NCBI RefSeq assembly: GCF_003932715.1
Contig: NZ_CP020700.1
Location: forward strand, 1,254,001-1,318,000
Source: Streptomyces tsukubensis
GTDB taxonomy: Bacteria > Actinomycetota > Actinomycetes > Streptomycetales > Streptomycetaceae
DNA length: 64,000 bases
Reading direction: 5' to 3'
The notes below the pieces were generated by a model, which made no database searches, was not told the DNA's origin, and was given only the letters and a program-made list of their open reading frames with translations. This document shows positions 36,931 to 46,607 of the stretch, in pieces; within the stretch, counting starts at the first letter, position 1; each line of letters starts with the position of its first letter. The translations under genes were made by a program, and so were the position numbers.

Positions 36931-38907
36931 TCAGACCTGGACGCGGTCCGACACGACCTGCGCCAGCTTCGCCAGCGCCTGCTCGCGCGGGATGCCGTTC
37001 TCCTGGGAGCCGTCGCGGTAGCGGAAGGAGACCGTCCCGGCGTTCATGTCGTCGTCACCGACGATGATCATGAACGGCACCTTGAGCTTCTGGTGGGTCC
37101 TGATCTTCTTCTGCATCCGGTCGGACGAGCCGTCGACCTCGACCCTCAGCCCGAGCTTCTTGGCGTCGGCGGCGAAGGTGTGCAGATAGTCGACGTGCGC
37201 GTCACCGACCGGGATGCCGACGGCCTGCACCGGGGCGAGCCACGGCGGCATCGCGCCCGCGTAGTGCTCCAGCAGCACCGCGAAGAACCGCTCGATGGAG
37301 CCGAACAGCGCCCGGTGGATCATGACCGGCCGCTGCCGGGAGCCGTCCGGGGAGGTGTACTCCAGGTTGAACCGCTCGGGCAGGTTGAAGTCGAGCTGAA
37401 TCGTCGACATCTGCCAGGTGCGGCCGATGGCATCCCGGGCCTGGACGGAGATCTTCGGACCGTAGAACGCGGCGCCGCCCGGGTCGGGGGTGAGCGGCAG
37501 CCCCTGCTTCTCCGCGACCTTCGCGAGGACCTCGGTGGCCTCCTCCCACGTCTCGTCCGAGCCGACGTACTTCTCCGGGTCCTTGGTGGACAGCTCCAGA
37601 TAGAAGTCGGTCAGACCGTAATCGCGCAGCAGGTTGAGGACGAAGGTGAGGGTGCGGTCCAGCTCTTCGGCCATCTGCTCGCGGGTGCAGTAGATGTGCG
37701 CGTCGTCCTGGGTGAAGCCGCGGGCCCGGGTCAGTCCGTGCACGACGCCCGACTTCTCGTAGCGGTAGACCGTGCCGAACTCGAACAGCCGCAGCGGCAG
37801 TTCGCGGTACGAGCGGCCCCGCGCGTCGAAGATCAGGTTGTGCATCGGGCAGTTCATGGGCTTGAGGTAGTAGTCCGTACCCCCGTCGAGCTGCATGGGG
37901 GGGTACATGCCCTCGGCGTACCAGTCGAGGTGGCCGCTCTTCTCGAAGAGGGCGCCCTTGGTGGCGTGCGGGGTGTAGACGAACTCGTACCCCTCCTCCT
38001 CGTGCCGCTTGCGGGAGTAGTCCTCCATGACCCGGCGGACGATGCCGCCGCGGGGGTGGAAGACGGCGAGGCCGGAGCCGATCTCGTCGGGCACGGAGAA
38101 CAGGTCCAGCTCGCTGCCGAGCCGGCGGTGGTCGCGCTTCTCGGCCTCGGCAAGGAAGTCGAGATGGGCCTTCAGCTCGTCCTTGGACGGCCAGGCGGTG
38201 CCGTAGATCCGCTGGAGCATGGGGTTCTTCTCGCTGCCGCGCCAGTACGCGGCGGCGTTCCGCATCAGCTTGAACGCCGGGATCGCGCGGGTGGTCGGCA
38301 GGTGGGGACCGCGGCAGAGGTCCTTCCAGCACAGCTCGCCGGTCTTGGCGTCGAGGTTGTCGTAGATGGTCAGCTCACCGGCGCCGACCTCGACATCGGC
38401 CCCGTCGTCGCTGGAGGCGGAGCCCTTGATTCCGATCAGTTCCAGCTTGTACGGCTCCGCGGCCAGCTCCTCGCGGGCGGCCTCGTCGCTCACCACCCGG
38501 CGGGCGAAGCGCTGGCCGCGCTTCTGGATCTCCTGCATCTTCTTCTCGACGGCCTTGAGGTCCTCGGGCGTGAACGGCTTCTCGACGTCGAAGTCGTAGT
38601 AGAAGCCGTCCTTGACCGGCGGGCCGATGCCGAGCTTGGCCTCGGGGAACAGCTCCTGCACGGCCTGGGCCATCACATGCGCGGTGGAGTGGCGGAGGAT
38701 GTCGAGACCGTCGGGGGACGAGATCTCGACCGGCTCGACCTGCTCGCCGTCGACGAGCTCGTAGGCCAGGTCCTTCAGCTCTCCGCCGACCCGGGCGGCG
38801 ATCACGGAGCGCTCACCGGCGAAGAGGTCGGCGGCCGTCGTGCCCGTGGTCACCACGCGCTCTTCCCGCTCGGAATCGCGTTGGATGATCACACGGACGT
38901 CGGACAC
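36931..38907 (-). CDS. thrS: Threonine--tRNA ligase
   Basis: Class II synthetase with N-terminal TGS and editing domains (658 aa). The editing zinc motif [11 protein letters not shown] is at about 73-83, the catalytic zinc ligands lie in MNCPMH and the downstream His residues, motif 2 in [26 protein letters not shown] and the anticodon domain at the end. The GTG at 38907 follows AGGAG. No T-box is visible in the 148 bp upstream. Confidence 0.97.
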   Translation of the reverse strand: MSDVRVIIQRDSEREERVVTTGTTAADLFAGERSVIAARVGGELKDLAYELVDGEQVEPVEISSPDGLDILRHSTAHVMAQAVQELFPEAKLGIGPPVKDGFYYDFDVEKPFTPEDLKAVEKKMQEIQKRGQRFARRVVSDEAAREELAAEPYKLELIGIKGSASSDDGADVEVGAGELTIYDNLDAKTGELCWKDLCRGPHLPTTRAIPAFKLMRNAAAYWRGSEKNPMLQRIYGTAWPSKDELKAHLDFLAEAEKRDHRRLGSELDLFSVPDEIGSGLAVFHPRGGIVRRVMEDYSRKRHEEEGYEFVYTPHATKGALFEKSGHLDWYAEGMYPPMQLDGGTDYYLKPMNCPMHNLIFDARGRSYRELPLRLFEFGTVYRYEKSGVVHGLTRARGFTQDDAHIYCTREQMAEELDRTLTFVLNLLRDYGLTDFYLELSTKDPEKYVGSDETWEEATEVLAKVAEKQGLPLTPDPGGAAFYGPKISVQARDAIGRTWQMSTIQLDFNLPERFNLEYTSPDGSRQRPVMIHRALFGSIERFFAVLLEHYAGAMPPWLAPVQAVGIPVGDAHVDYLHTFAADAKKLGLRVEVDGSSDRMQKKIRTHQKLKVPFMIIVGDDDMNAGTVSFRYRDGSQENGIPREQALAKLAQVVSDRVQV

Positions 38908-39055
38908 CGGTTTCTCCTGACTGACGAGGGGGCGCCACGGCGGACACCGGGCACCACCGAATCGTACCGAGCCGGGGGCGGCCCTCGCGAAACGGTTAAC
39001 GACGTGCGGTCCGGCGCCTCGGCTCCGGCGGGCGGTCCGGCTACCGGGGGGCGTT

Positions 39056-40327
39056 TCAGCGGGCGTCTCCGGGGTCCGAGCCGAGGGACTTCAGCAGTTG
39101 CTCGGCCTCGGGGCCTTCGGCGGGCAGGGCGAGGACGCCGGAGGCGTCGGTGAGACGGCGGAATCCGCCGCGGCTCTCCAGCCGTCCGGTCACCCTGATC
39201 GGCACCCCGGCCAGATGTGCCTGCCCGGCGATCCGGTAGGCGTCCTCCTCCAGTACCGCCCTGACCTGCGGTACCTCGGCGCCTGTCAGCACCCGCAGCT
39301 TGACCGCGCCGGGGCCGTGCGGGCCCGGGCGCCGCAGTCCGACGACCGCGCCGGTGACCCGGACCGGCACGGACGGCTCATGGCGGACGTAGCGGGCGCC
39401 CGCGGCACGCAGGGCGGGCAGATCCCCGGGGGTGAACTCGACCGCTGCCGGGCGGGCGGCGCAGCCGTCGGGTGTCCCGGCCGCCGGGGACCAGGCCAGC
39501 CGTACCGCCGCGCCTTCGGAGCCGTGGACGAGGGCGACGAGTCCCTCCGTCAGCTCCTGGCTGACCCCGACGGCGACGGCTGCGTCGTACGCCTCCGTCC
39601 GGCCGGTGGCCCGCTGGTAGTCGGTGGCGTCCCGGGCCGCGGCGAGCGCCCCGTACAAGGCGACGGCGAGCGCCCGGCCGTCGGCGACCGGCACCAGGGC
39701 GGTCAGAGAACGCCCGCCGGCCCCGGGCGCCACGAGGACGCCGTCGAGAAGGGCCCGGGCCCGGCGGCGGTGCCGGGCACCGTGGTAGCCGGCCCGGCCG
39801 TGGGCGGCGAGCGCACCGGCCATCAGCAGCTGCCGGGCGGCGGTCCGCAGCCGCTCCTGCGCAGCCCAGGGGACGGCGCCCGCCGGGCCGGGGGGCACCT
39901 CGCGCCACCAGTGGATCTCGTCGCCGGGGACGGTCAGCCCGGCGAGGACGTCCCGGGCGGACGGTACGGCATCCCGGGCGAGGGCGGTCAGGGCTCCGAT
40001 CGCCTCGGAGACGAGGTCGTCGCAGTCGGGCAGGGTACGGGTCTCGGGGATCAGCAGGCTGGTGCGCCCGTCGGCCGCACCGGGCGGGCTCCAGCGGGCG
40101 TACCGTCCGGCGGTCCCACCGCGGCGCCGCCAGCCGTGCCGGTCGAGAAGGGCGCCGAGGACGGCGGGGTCGACCCGGGCGGGATCGGGTCCCACGGGGT
40201 CCGGGGGTCCGGTGGCGGGCCCGGGGTCCGGCAGTGGCCCGAGCCGGTGCCGTACCGCATCGGCCGAATGCTCGGCGGGCTCGGCGGGAACGCCGGAAAC
40301 GCCGGAAACGCCGGGAACACGATTCAC
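39056..40327 (-). CDS. Conserved protein of unknown function, coupled to a DUF4365 gene
   Basis: I do not recognise a family by name. The protein (423 aa) is Ala/Arg-rich. Its last 100 residues ([39 protein letters not shown]) look like two copies of a small beta-barrel strand pattern. The GTG at 40327 overlaps the DUF4365 stop (GTGA), so the two proteins are made together and probably act together. The frame is open for 107 more codons upstream but these are shadow. Confidence 0.72.
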   Translation of the reverse strand: MNRVPGVSGVSGVPAEPAEHSADAVRHRLGPLPDPGPATGPPDPVGPDPARVDPAVLGALLDRHGWRRRGGTAGRYARWSPPGAADGRTSLLIPETRTLPDCDDLVSEAIGALTALARDAVPSARDVLAGLTVPGDEIHWWREVPPGPAGAVPWAAQERLRTAARQLLMAGALAAHGRAGYHGARHRRRARALLDGVLVAPGAGGRSLTALVPVADGRALAVALYGALAAARDATDYQRATGRTEAYDAAVAVGVSQELTEGLVALVHGSEGAAVRLAWSPAAGTPDGCAARPAAVEFTPGDLPALRAAGARYVRHEPSVPVRVTGAVVGLRRPGPHGPGAVKLRVLTGAEVPQVRAVLEEDAYRIAGQAHLAGVPIRVTGRLESRGGFRRLTDASGVLALPAEGPEAEQLLKSLGSDPGDAR

Positions 40328-40917
40328 GGTCTGCCTCCCGATCCGACCCGCGCCATGATCTCCCGCAGTGCCCGGTCGTCGAAGATCCGCGCGGTGGGGA
40401 TCCGTACGGTCGTCCGGCGCCGTCCCGTGGCGGGCTGCCCGGCCAGATTGGTCCAGTAGCAGCAGTGGCGGAGTTCGAGCCGGTCGTGGCCGGCCCGCAG
40501 CCAGTCCTCGGGGGCGCGGGGCACCAGCATCACCACCAGGATCCGGTGGACGGAGACGGGGGTGCGGGCGAGCTTGGCGAGGTGGTCGTTGTCCAGGGTG
40601 AAGGGGAACGAGGGCCCCGGCGGACGGGGCGGGATCCGGCCGGTGCATTTGAGCTGGACCTTGACGGTCACCTCGTCGTCCACGGCGTGGCCCGGGGAGC
40701 CGTGGCTGACGTGCCAGTCGATGCCGTTGTCAGGGAAGGGCTGGGAGAGGGAGCAGCCCGCCGCGGCGGCGACGGCGTGCAGATAGCCGATCTGGAGCGT
40801 TTCCATGCAGGCGGTGACGGCGAGTGCGCCGCGCGGCGCCGCCGGCCGGGCACCGTCGTGCCGCGCCGGGCCTCCCGCGGTGCCCGGGACCGCGGAGGAG
40901 GGGTGCGGGATCGCCAT
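40324..40917 (-). CDS. DUF4365 domain-containing protein, possible PD-(D/E)XK nuclease
   Basis: A 197-aa protein recognised as DUF4365. The order Asp in NGIDWHVSH followed by VKVQLKCTG reads like the D-(Q/E)xK core of PD-(D/E)XK nuclease folds; that is inference. The ATG at 40917 has GGAAGG 9 nt upstream; an ATG at 40962 is weaker. It forms an overlapping pair with the gene downstream and lies close to thrS and to a DEDDh exonuclease on the other strand. Confidence 0.75.
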   Translation of the reverse strand: MAIPHPSSAVPGTAGGPARHDGARPAAPRGALAVTACMETLQIGYLHAVAAAAGCSLSQPFPDNGIDWHVSHGSPGHAVDDEVTVKVQLKCTGRIPPRPPGPSFPFTLDNDHLAKLARTPVSVHRILVVMLVPRAPEDWLRAGHDRLELRHCCYWTNLAGQPATGRRRTTVRIPTARIFDDRALREIMARVGSGGRP

Positions 40918-41098
40918 GTTCTTCGGCCTTCCGGGGGATCCGTCCGATGTGCCGGTGTTCATGGCGGGCTGTCAGCTTCCGTGCCCGTCATGTGTGTTGT
41001 CTGTGTTGTCGCCGTCTTGCGTACACGGCAAACGGTCCGGGTATCACCGATGCGGCAGAGGAAGCGCCGTCTGTCGTACGCGTGCGAGGAGTTCGGGG

Positions 41099-41824
41099 AT
41101 GACGTGCTGGTTCGAGGGCCCGCTGGCCGCTTTCGACACGGAGACCACGGGGGTGGACGTCGAGGAGGACCGGATCGTCTCCGCGGCCCTGGTGGTGCAG
41201 GACGCGGCCGGGGCACGGCCCGTGGTGACGCGCTGGCTGGTCAATCCGGGGGTGCCGGTGCCGCGTGCGGCCACCGATGTCCACGGGCTGACCGAGGAGC
41301 ACGTCCAGCGCAACGGGCGCTGGCCGGCACCGGTGATGGAGGAGATCGCGCGGGCGCTGGCGGAGCAGTGCGCCGCGGCCCGCCCGCTGGTGGTGATGAA
41401 CGCACCGTTCGATCTGACCCTGCTCGACCGCGAACTCCGCCGCCACCGGGCCACGTCGCTCGCCCGCTGCCTGGAGAACGTGCCGCTGTGCGTGCTCGAC
41501 CCGAGAGTGCTGGACAAGCAACTGGACCGCTACCGCAAGGGCCGCCGGACGCTGACGGATCTGTGCGAGCAGTACGAGGTGGTGCTGGACGGGGCGCACG
41601 AGGCGGCGGCGGACGCGATGGCGGCGATGGAGGTGTGCCGGGCGGTGGGGCGCAGGTTCGCGGCGCGGATGGAGCGGCTTTCGGCGGCGGAGCTGCATGC
41701 GTTGCAGGCGGTGTGGCATGCGGCGCAGGCGCGGGGGCTGCAGGCGTGGTTCGCGCGCTCCGGGTCGGCGGAAGCGGTGGATCCGGCGTGGCCGCTCCGC
41801 CCCGAACTGTCCGCCGCCGCCTAA
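41099..41824 (+). CDS. DEDDh 3'-5' exonuclease (DNA polymerase III epsilon-like)
   Basis: A 241-aa exonuclease. The DEDDh residues are in AFDTETTGVDV (residues 11-15), NAPFDLTLLDREL, and HEAAADAMAAMEVC with the His. The ATG at 41099 is preceded by GAGGAG 7 nt upstream. The C-terminal helices are predicted from HALQAVWHAAQARGLQAWF. It ends at a bidirectional terminator shared with tRNA-Val. Confidence 0.92.
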   Translation: MTCWFEGPLAAFDTETTGVDVEEDRIVSAALVVQDAAGARPVVTRWLVNPGVPVPRAATDVHGLTEEHVQRNGRWPAPVMEEIARALAEQCAAARPLVVMNAPFDLTLLDRELRRHRATSLARCLENVPLCVLDPRVLDKQLDRYRKGRRTLTDLCEQYEVVLDGAHEAAADAMAAMEVCRAVGRRFAARMERLSAAELHALQAVWHAAQARGLQAWFARSGSAEAVDPAWPLRPELSAAA

Positions 41825-41860
41825 TATCCGCCGCCCGGAGCGCGGGCACCGGGAATGCGG

Positions 41861-41891
41861 AAGGCCGGTCCGTCGTGGACGGACCGGCCTT
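41861..41891. terminator. Bidirectional terminator between the exonuclease and tRNA-Val
   Basis: Perfect 14-bp inverted repeat (41861-41874 and 41878-41891, loop GTG) followed by TTT on the plus strand. Confidence 0.85.
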
Positions 41892-41898
41892 TTCCCGG

Positions 41899-41970
41899 TG
41901 GGCGATACTGGGTTCGAACCAGTGACCTCTTCGGTGTGAACGAAGCGCTCTCCCACTGAGCTAATCGCCC
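41899..41970 (-). tRNA. tRNA-Val (CAC), copy 1
   Basis: 72-nt cloverleaf: acceptor GGGCGAT/ATCGCCC, D-arm GCTC/GAGC, anticodon stem CTTCG/CGAAG with loop TTCACAC (anticodon CAC), T-arm ACTGG TTCGAAC CCAGT, discriminator A; CCA is not encoded. It differs from copy 2 at two positions (one in the D-loop, one in the T-loop). Confidence 0.97.
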
Positions 41971-42009
41971 GGGAACGGACTGAACCATACAGGTTGCGGC
42001 GGTCCGGCT

Positions 42010-42477
42010 TCAAATCCGGTGTCCGGTCCGGAGGTAGGCCGCCAGCCCTCGGCGACCCGCCCGCATCATCAGGGCGTGGTTGGCGCGGAGCAGCGGCCGG
42101 CCAGGCCCGGTCAGTCTCCGCAGGAGCGGCCGCCGGACCTCCACCTCCTGTTCGTAGACCACGCGGCTCCCGCGGCTTTGCGCCGTGACGGTCCAGCGGG
42201 CCCAGCCGTCGAGGTCGCCCCGCAGCGCAATCTCCAGGACCCCGGCGGCCGGATCACGGCGCACCGCGCGGGCGGCGAGGTTCAGTTCGTACGGCAGCAG
42301 GGACCGGACCCGGACCGTGCCCCGGTCCTCACCGAGCACGGTCACCGCGCGCACCTGGGGCCACCAGCGGGGGTAGTCGCCGGGCCGGGAGAGAACGGCG
42401 AGGACGGCGCCGGGCGGGGCGTCGAGCTCCCAGACGCTGCGGAAGCGGTAGCGGTACCGGTGGCGGTGGCGGTCCAT
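42010..42477 (-). CDS. SRPBCC family protein (polyketide cyclase/dehydrase-like)
   Basis: A 155-aa START/Bet v1-like protein (VWELDAPPGAVLAVLSRPGDYPRWWPQ at 15-40; LRGDLDGWARWTVTAQSRGSRVVYEQEVEV). Such proteins bind hydrophobic ligands or help polyketide ring closure; the role is unknown here. The ATG at 42477 has no strong ribosome site. The N-terminus HRHRYRYRFR is unusually basic and His-rich. Confidence 0.82.
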   Translation of the reverse strand: MDRHRHRYRYRFRSVWELDAPPGAVLAVLSRPGDYPRWWPQVRAVTVLGEDRGTVRVRSLLPYELNLAARAVRRDPAAGVLEIALRGDLDGWARWTVTAQSRGSRVVYEQEVEVRRPLLRRLTGPGRPLLRANHALMMRAGRRGLAAYLRTGHRI

Positions 42478-42595
42478 GGGGCCAGTCTGGTCCGGAATCC
42501 GGGCCGCGGCACGGGCGGTGCTCCGACCGTACTCACCCGGTATCTGAGTACCCGCACCCATGCCGGTCGCTGTGGCTCGGGACACACTCCGGTGC

Positions 42596-45076
42596 ATGAA
42601 CACGTCCGCACCGCCCCTGCCGCCCGCCGAGGAACTGGCACTCGTCGACCGGGAACTGGCCCGTCTGGAGCACCGGCGGTCGTGGCTGCTGACCCGCCGG
42701 TCCTGGCTGCTGACCATGATCGAAGGCGCTGCCGCGGCCCGGACCCGGGCCGCCGGCGGGCAGCCCGCTGCCCCGGGCGCGGGCGGCCGGACCGTGGGCG
42801 AGACCTCGGGCCGGGGCGCCCAGAACGCGCTGCTGGTCCTCGGCGGGGTGCTGCTCTCCGTCGCGGCGGTCGCCTTCACGGTGGTGAGCTGGGGTTCCCT
42901 GGGCATCGGCGGGCGGGGTGCCGTGCTGGCGGCGGTGACGGGCGCCGCGCTCGCGGCCCCGGTGCCGCTGCTGCGCCGGGGGCTGACCTCCACCGCGGAG
43001 TCGGTGGCGGCGCTCGGTCTGCTGCTGACGGTGCTCGACGCGTACGCCCTGCGGCAGGTCGGGTTCGGCGGCGGGGACGCCGTCGGGTACGCGGCCGCGG
43101 CGGCGGCCGTGCTGGCGGCGCTCTGGGCCGGGTACGGCAGGCTGCTGCCGGGGCTGGTGCTGCCGGGGCCCGCCGCGGTGGGCGCGGCCCAGTTGCCGCT
43201 GCTGCTGTGGGCGACGGCGGCGGACCGGGAGCTGCTGGACTGGGCGCTGACGGCGACGGCCGCGTTCGACGTCGCGGTCGCGCTGTGGGTGTCCCGGCGG
43301 GCGGTCCGCCGGTTCGCGGCCGGCTGTGCCGCGGTGACGGGTGTTTCGGCGGCGGCCGTGGCGGCCGTCGGTTCCGCGTCGGCGCAGACTCCGGCCGGGG
43401 CGCTCGGCCCGGCGGCGGTCTTCGCGGCGATCGCGGTGATCGCGCTGTTCGCGGCGGCGCGTTCGGACCGGGCTGCGCTGCCCGCCTCGGCGGCCGCGGG
43501 CCTGGCGCTGATCGCGGGCGCGGGCGGGGTGGTGCGGGAGGTGCTGCCCACCGGCTGGGCGGTGTCGGCGTATGCGCTGGCCGCCGCGGTACCGGCGGCC
43601 GCTGCCGGTCTGCGGCGGCCGCGGGGTACGGCCCGGGGTCTGGGCGGGGCGGCTGCGGGGGTGCTCGGTGCGGCGGCCCTGCTGACGCTGCCGCTGACGG
43701 TGCTGACTCTGGTGGGTCCGGTGACCGCGCTGTCCGGTCCCTGGCGGGGTGCGCCCGCTGATGCCTACACGGCGCTGGGCGTCGATCTGAACCCCTCGTT
43801 CTTCGCCGCCGCGCCGCTGACGCTGCTGCTGGCCGCGGGGGCGGCGGCCGCGGGCGCCCGGTGGGCCCGTACGGCGACGGGGACGCCGTCGGGTACCCGG
43901 CCGGGGCGGGACGCCCTCCGGGCCTGGGCTCCGGGCGCCGCAGCGGGGCTGCTCTGGGCGGCCGCGGTGACGGTGCCGGCTGCCGTACGGATGGGATACG
44001 GGCCGACGGTGGCGTACGGGCTGCTGACGGCGCTGGGAACGCTCGGGTGGGCGGTCCTCAGGCGCGGCGGGACGGTCCCGCTCGTCCTGGGCTGCGGGCT
44101 CGCGGGGGCGGCGGGCCTCGGCGGGCTGGCGCTGGCCGACCGGACCGCGACCTTCACCGTGCTGGGGGTGCTGGTGGTGGCGCTGGTCGCGGCGGCCGTG
44201 GCGACCCGGGCCGGGGAGGCCGTACGGGCCGTGCTCGCGGTCGCCGCGGCCGGGTTCGGAAGCTGGCTGCTGATGGCCGTGGCCCGGGCGGCGGCGCTGA
44301 CGGCGGCCGAGGCGGGGCTGCTGCTGATGGCCGTGCCCGCGGTGGCGTGCGGGGTGGCCGCGGCAGCCGCCCGGCGGCCGCGGTCCGGGGTCCCCGAGGA
44401 CGAGGGTGCGGCGCCGGGGCCCGTGACGGTGACGCTGGAGACCACGGCGGCGGTCGTGGGCGCCGCGGCCGTGCTGCTCGCCTCGGGGGACCTGCCGATG
44501 ACCTCCGTGCTGCTGGGGCTCGCCGGGGTGATCGCCGCGGCGACGGCACTGCGCCCCGAACGGCGCCGTCCGGCCGGTGCCACAGCCGTCGCGCTGTTCG
44601 TGCTGGCCGCCTGGGCCCGGCTGGCGGGCTGGGAGGTCACGGCCCCCGAGGCGTACAGCCTGCCGGTCTCGGTGCCCGCCCTCGCCGTGGGCGTCCTGCA
44701 GCGCCGCCGGGCCCCGGCGACCTCGTCCTGGGCGGCGTACGGCCCCGGGCTGGCCGCGACCCTGGTACCGAGCCTCACCGTGGCCTTGAGCGATCCGAAC
44801 TGGCTTCGGCCGCTGCTGCTGGGCGCGGCAGCCCTCGCACTCACCCTCCACGGCGCCCGGGCCCGGCTCCAGGCCCCGCTGGTCCTCGGCGGCATCGTCC
44901 TGGCGCTCGTCGCACTGCACGAGCTGGCGCCGTACGTGGTGCAGATGGTCGGCGTGCTGCCGCGCTGGCTGCCCCCGGCGCTCGCGGGTCTGCTGCTGCT
45001 CACCGTAGGCGCCACCTACGAGCAGCGCCTGCGGGACGCCCGCAGGCTGCGTGACAGCGTCCACCGGATGAACTAA
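42596..45076 (+). CDS. Large integral membrane protein, SCO7613 C-terminal-domain type
   Basis: An 826-aa protein with a short coiled N-terminus (ELALVDRELARLEHRRSWLLTRR, containing a duplicated RRSWLLT) and then about 20 hydrophobic segments rich in Ala, Leu, Val and Gly. It resembles the actinobacterial family annotated for an SCO7613 C-terminal domain; no transport or catalytic motif is visible. The ATG at 42596 lacks a strong ribosome site. It is flanked by two tRNA-Val(CAC) genes. Confidence 0.82.
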   Translation: MNTSAPPLPPAEELALVDRELARLEHRRSWLLTRRSWLLTMIEGAAAARTRAAGGQPAAPGAGGRTVGETSGRGAQNALLVLGGVLLSVAAVAFTVVSWGSLGIGGRGAVLAAVTGAALAAPVPLLRRGLTSTAESVAALGLLLTVLDAYALRQVGFGGGDAVGYAAAAAAVLAALWAGYGRLLPGLVLPGPAAVGAAQLPLLLWATAADRELLDWALTATAAFDVAVALWVSRRAVRRFAAGCAAVTGVSAAAVAAVGSASAQTPAGALGPAAVFAAIAVIALFAAARSDRAALPASAAAGLALIAGAGGVVREVLPTGWAVSAYALAAAVPAAAAGLRRPRGTARGLGGAAAGVLGAAALLTLPLTVLTLVGPVTALSGPWRGAPADAYTALGVDLNPSFFAAAPLTLLLAAGAAAAGARWARTATGTPSGTRPGRDALRAWAPGAAAGLLWAAAVTVPAAVRMGYGPTVAYGLLTALGTLGWAVLRRGGTVPLVLGCGLAGAAGLGGLALADRTATFTVLGVLVVALVAAAVATRAGEAVRAVLAVAAAGFGSWLLMAVARAAALTAAEAGLLLMAVPAVACGVAAAAARRPRSGVPEDEGAAPGPVTVTLETTAAVVGAAAVLLASGDLPMTSVLLGLAGVIAAATALRPERRRPAGATAVALFVLAAWARLAGWEVTAPEAYSLPVSVPALAVGVLQRRRAPATSSWAAYGPGLAATLVPSLTVALSDPNWLRPLLLGAAALALTLHGARARLQAPLVLGGIVLALVALHELAPYVVQMVGVLPRWLPPALAGLLLLTVGATYEQRLRDARRLRDSVHRMN

Positions 45077-45101
45077 GTATCCCGGGCCCCGGATACGCAA
45101 A

Positions 45102-45143
45102 CGGCCGGGGCCGGTCCGCACGATGGCGGACCGGCCCCGGCCG
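45102..45143. terminator. Bidirectional terminator between the membrane protein and tRNA-Val
   Basis: Perfect 18-bp inverted repeat (45102-45119 and 45126-45143, 6-nt loop), 25 bp past the stop codon of the membrane protein and 5 bp past the 3' end of tRNA-Val copy 2. Confidence 0.88.
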
Positions 45144-45148
45144 GCGTG

Positions 45149-45220
45149 TGGGCGATACTGGGATCGAACCAGTGACCTCTTCGGTGTGAACGAAGCGCTC
45201 TCCCGCTGAGCTAATCGCCC
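45149..45220 (-). tRNA. tRNA-Val (CAC), copy 2
   Basis: 72-nt tRNA with the same stems and CAC anticodon as copy 1; D-loop AGCGGGA instead of AGTGGGA, T-loop TTCGATC instead of TTCGAAC. The 5' flank CCCGGGAACG is shared by both copies. Confidence 0.97.
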
Positions 45221-45277
45221 GGGAACGCGCCGCCAACATTACCCCATGTCAGCGGGGTTCCCGACCAGCTCCGAAGA

Positions 45278-45814
45278 TCACTGCTGGTCGATCTTCCACG
45301 GCATCGCGAGGCCGAACTTCCAGAGGTACACCGCGGCCAGCGCGGTACAGATGACCACTCCGATCGTGGTGATGATGAGGTTCCGCCGCCGCACCCGCGG
45401 GTCGAGCGCCCGCTGCGCCGCCTCGCTGACCTTCCGCTTGGTCCATCGGAGCACCAGCTGGGCCCAGACGAACTCGGTCGCCCAGATGGCCATGCCCGCG
45501 AAGATCACAACCCAGCCGGGGCCGGGCAGGACCAGCATCGCGACACCCGCGCCGACCACCGCGAGGCCGACCAGGAACACGCCGACCTGCCAGCTCAGAT
45601 GCAGCGCCCGGGACCGCTTGATGAAGGCCGGGGCCTTCGACCCGAGCTCCTGCTCGGACTTCTTCTCCGCGTCTGCCGCGTCCACCACGTCCGCCCCCGC
45701 AGCGTCCGTCCCCGGACCGGGGCCGCTGCCGGCGGCCCCCGCCGCCGCTGCCCCCGTCACGGAAGCCGAGTCCTGAGTCACCAGGGCCTCCCCCCGCTCG
45801 CTCTCCGTTTTCAT
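45278..45814 (-). CDS. TIGR02611 family membrane protein
   Basis: A 178-aa protein of the actinobacterial TIGR02611 family. An N-terminal 55-residue Ala/Gly/Asp-rich part precedes two adjacent helices (VGVFLVGLAVVGAGVAMLVLPGP, WVVIFAGMAIWATEF) and a third near the end (LIITTIGVVICTALAAVYLW). The ATG at 45814 has a weak ribosome site. Function is unknown; it is a steady neighbour of ssgB. Confidence 0.85.
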   Translation of the reverse strand: MKTESERGEALVTQDSASVTGAAAAGAAGSGPGPGTDAAGADVVDAADAEKKSEQELGSKAPAFIKRSRALHLSWQVGVFLVGLAVVGAGVAMLVLPGPGWVVIFAGMAIWATEFVWAQLVLRWTKRKVSEAAQRALDPRVRRRNLIITTIGVVICTALAAVYLWKFGLAMPWKIDQQ

Positions 45815-45920
45815 GCACTCAAACGTACCGGATCGCCTCCCGTTCACCGGATCGGGCGTATAACGCAAAGTAATGCAGGGCCGTACGAGCGACATGAAGG
45901 ATCACAAAACGGTCAGAGGG

Positions 45921-45944
45921 GTTTACAACGACACCGTAGGTGGC
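45921..45944 (+). promoter_or_regulatory. Candidate SigH-type promoter of ssgB
   Basis: GTTT (45921-45924), 14 nt, then GGTGGC (45939-45944). The -35 box and spacing fit the SigB/SigH class, but the -10 box is a poor match to GGGTAT. ssgB of S. coelicolor is reported to depend on SigH, which is the reason for listing it. A GACAC motif (WhiA-like) lies in the spacer. Confidence 0.4.
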
Positions 45945-46005
45945 ATGTCGATTTCGCCGACGTGCGAATCCCCGAGCGCACACTGAGCGAAAGGCCCTGG
46001 CGCTT

Positions 46006-46419
46006 ATGAACACCACGGTCAGCTGCGAGCTGCACCTGCGCCTCGTTGTATCCAGCGAGTCATCACTGCCTGTACCCGCGGGCCTGCGGTATGACACGGC
46101 CGATCCCTACGCCGTGCACGCCACCTTCCACACCGGAGCCGAGGAGACGGTCGAATGGGTCTTCGCCCGCGACCTTCTCGCCGAAGGGCTGCACCGGCCC
46201 ACCGGCACAGGTGACGTCCGGGTCTGGCCGTCGCGCAGTCACGGTCAGGGCGTCGTCTGCATCGCGCTGAGCTCCCCGGAGGGGGAAGCGCTGCTGGAGG
46301 CCCCGGCCCGGGCTCTGGAATCCTTCCTGAAGCGGACCGACGCGGCGGTGCCACCGGGCACCGAGCATCGCCACTTCGACCTCGACACGGAGCTGTCGCA
46401 CATCCTGGCCGAAAGCTGA
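46006..46419 (+). CDS. ssgB: Sporulation-specific cell division protein SsgB
   Basis: Actinobacterial SALP protein that positions FtsZ for sporulation septa (137 aa, standard length). The sequence MNTTVSCELHLRLVVSSES and RYDTADPYAVHATFHTGAEE is, as I remember it, identical or nearly so to S. coelicolor SsgB, one of the most conserved Streptomyces proteins. The ATG at 46006 is the family start. It is followed by two terminators and so is monocistronic. Confidence 0.97.
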   Translation: MNTTVSCELHLRLVVSSESSLPVPAGLRYDTADPYAVHATFHTGAEETVEWVFARDLLAEGLHRPTGTGDVRVWPSRSHGQGVVCIALSSPEGEALLEAPARALESFLKRTDAAVPPGTEHRHFDLDTELSHILAES

Positions 46420-46438
46420 GGCAGCCCGAGAGCCGCCC

Positions 46439-46467
46439 GGCGCCGTCCTACTCGGGGAGACGGCGCC
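46439..46467 (+). terminator. First hairpin after ssgB
   Basis: 9-bp inverted repeat GGCGCCGTC (46439-46447) and complement (46459-46467), 20 bp past the ssgB stop. Confidence 0.65.
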
Positions 46468-46491
46468 GTGCGCACCCCCGTATACCGCTCG

Positions 46492-46535
46492 CACCGGTGC
46501 CGTCATCGCGTTCCCTCGCGATGACGGCACCGGTG
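46492..46535 (+). terminator. Second, strong terminator after ssgB
   Basis: Perfect 19-bp inverted repeat (46492-46510 and 46517-46535, loop TTCCCT) followed by TTT. Confidence 0.9.
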
Positions 46536-46607
46536 TTTCAGGGGGCGAGCCGCTAGAGTCGGCGGGATTCGGCGGGCACCGGCCCGCGGCCGGCCATGGA
46601 GTGCATC

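Noticed and set aside
38908..39055. T-box leader before thrS (also considered before alaS and hisS)
   Set aside because: The intergenic spaces are too short or lack the conserved T-box sequence and an upstream terminator.
41852..41877. SigR-like GGAAT-N18-GTG sequence
   Set aside because: The -10 element is GTG rather than GTT, it lies within a terminator hairpin and no plus-strand gene follows.
42533..45121. 862-codon minus-strand open frame opposite the large membrane protein
   Set aside because: Translation is Arg/Gln/His-rich, typical of the complement of Ala/Leu/Val-rich membrane sequence; no start context or motif.
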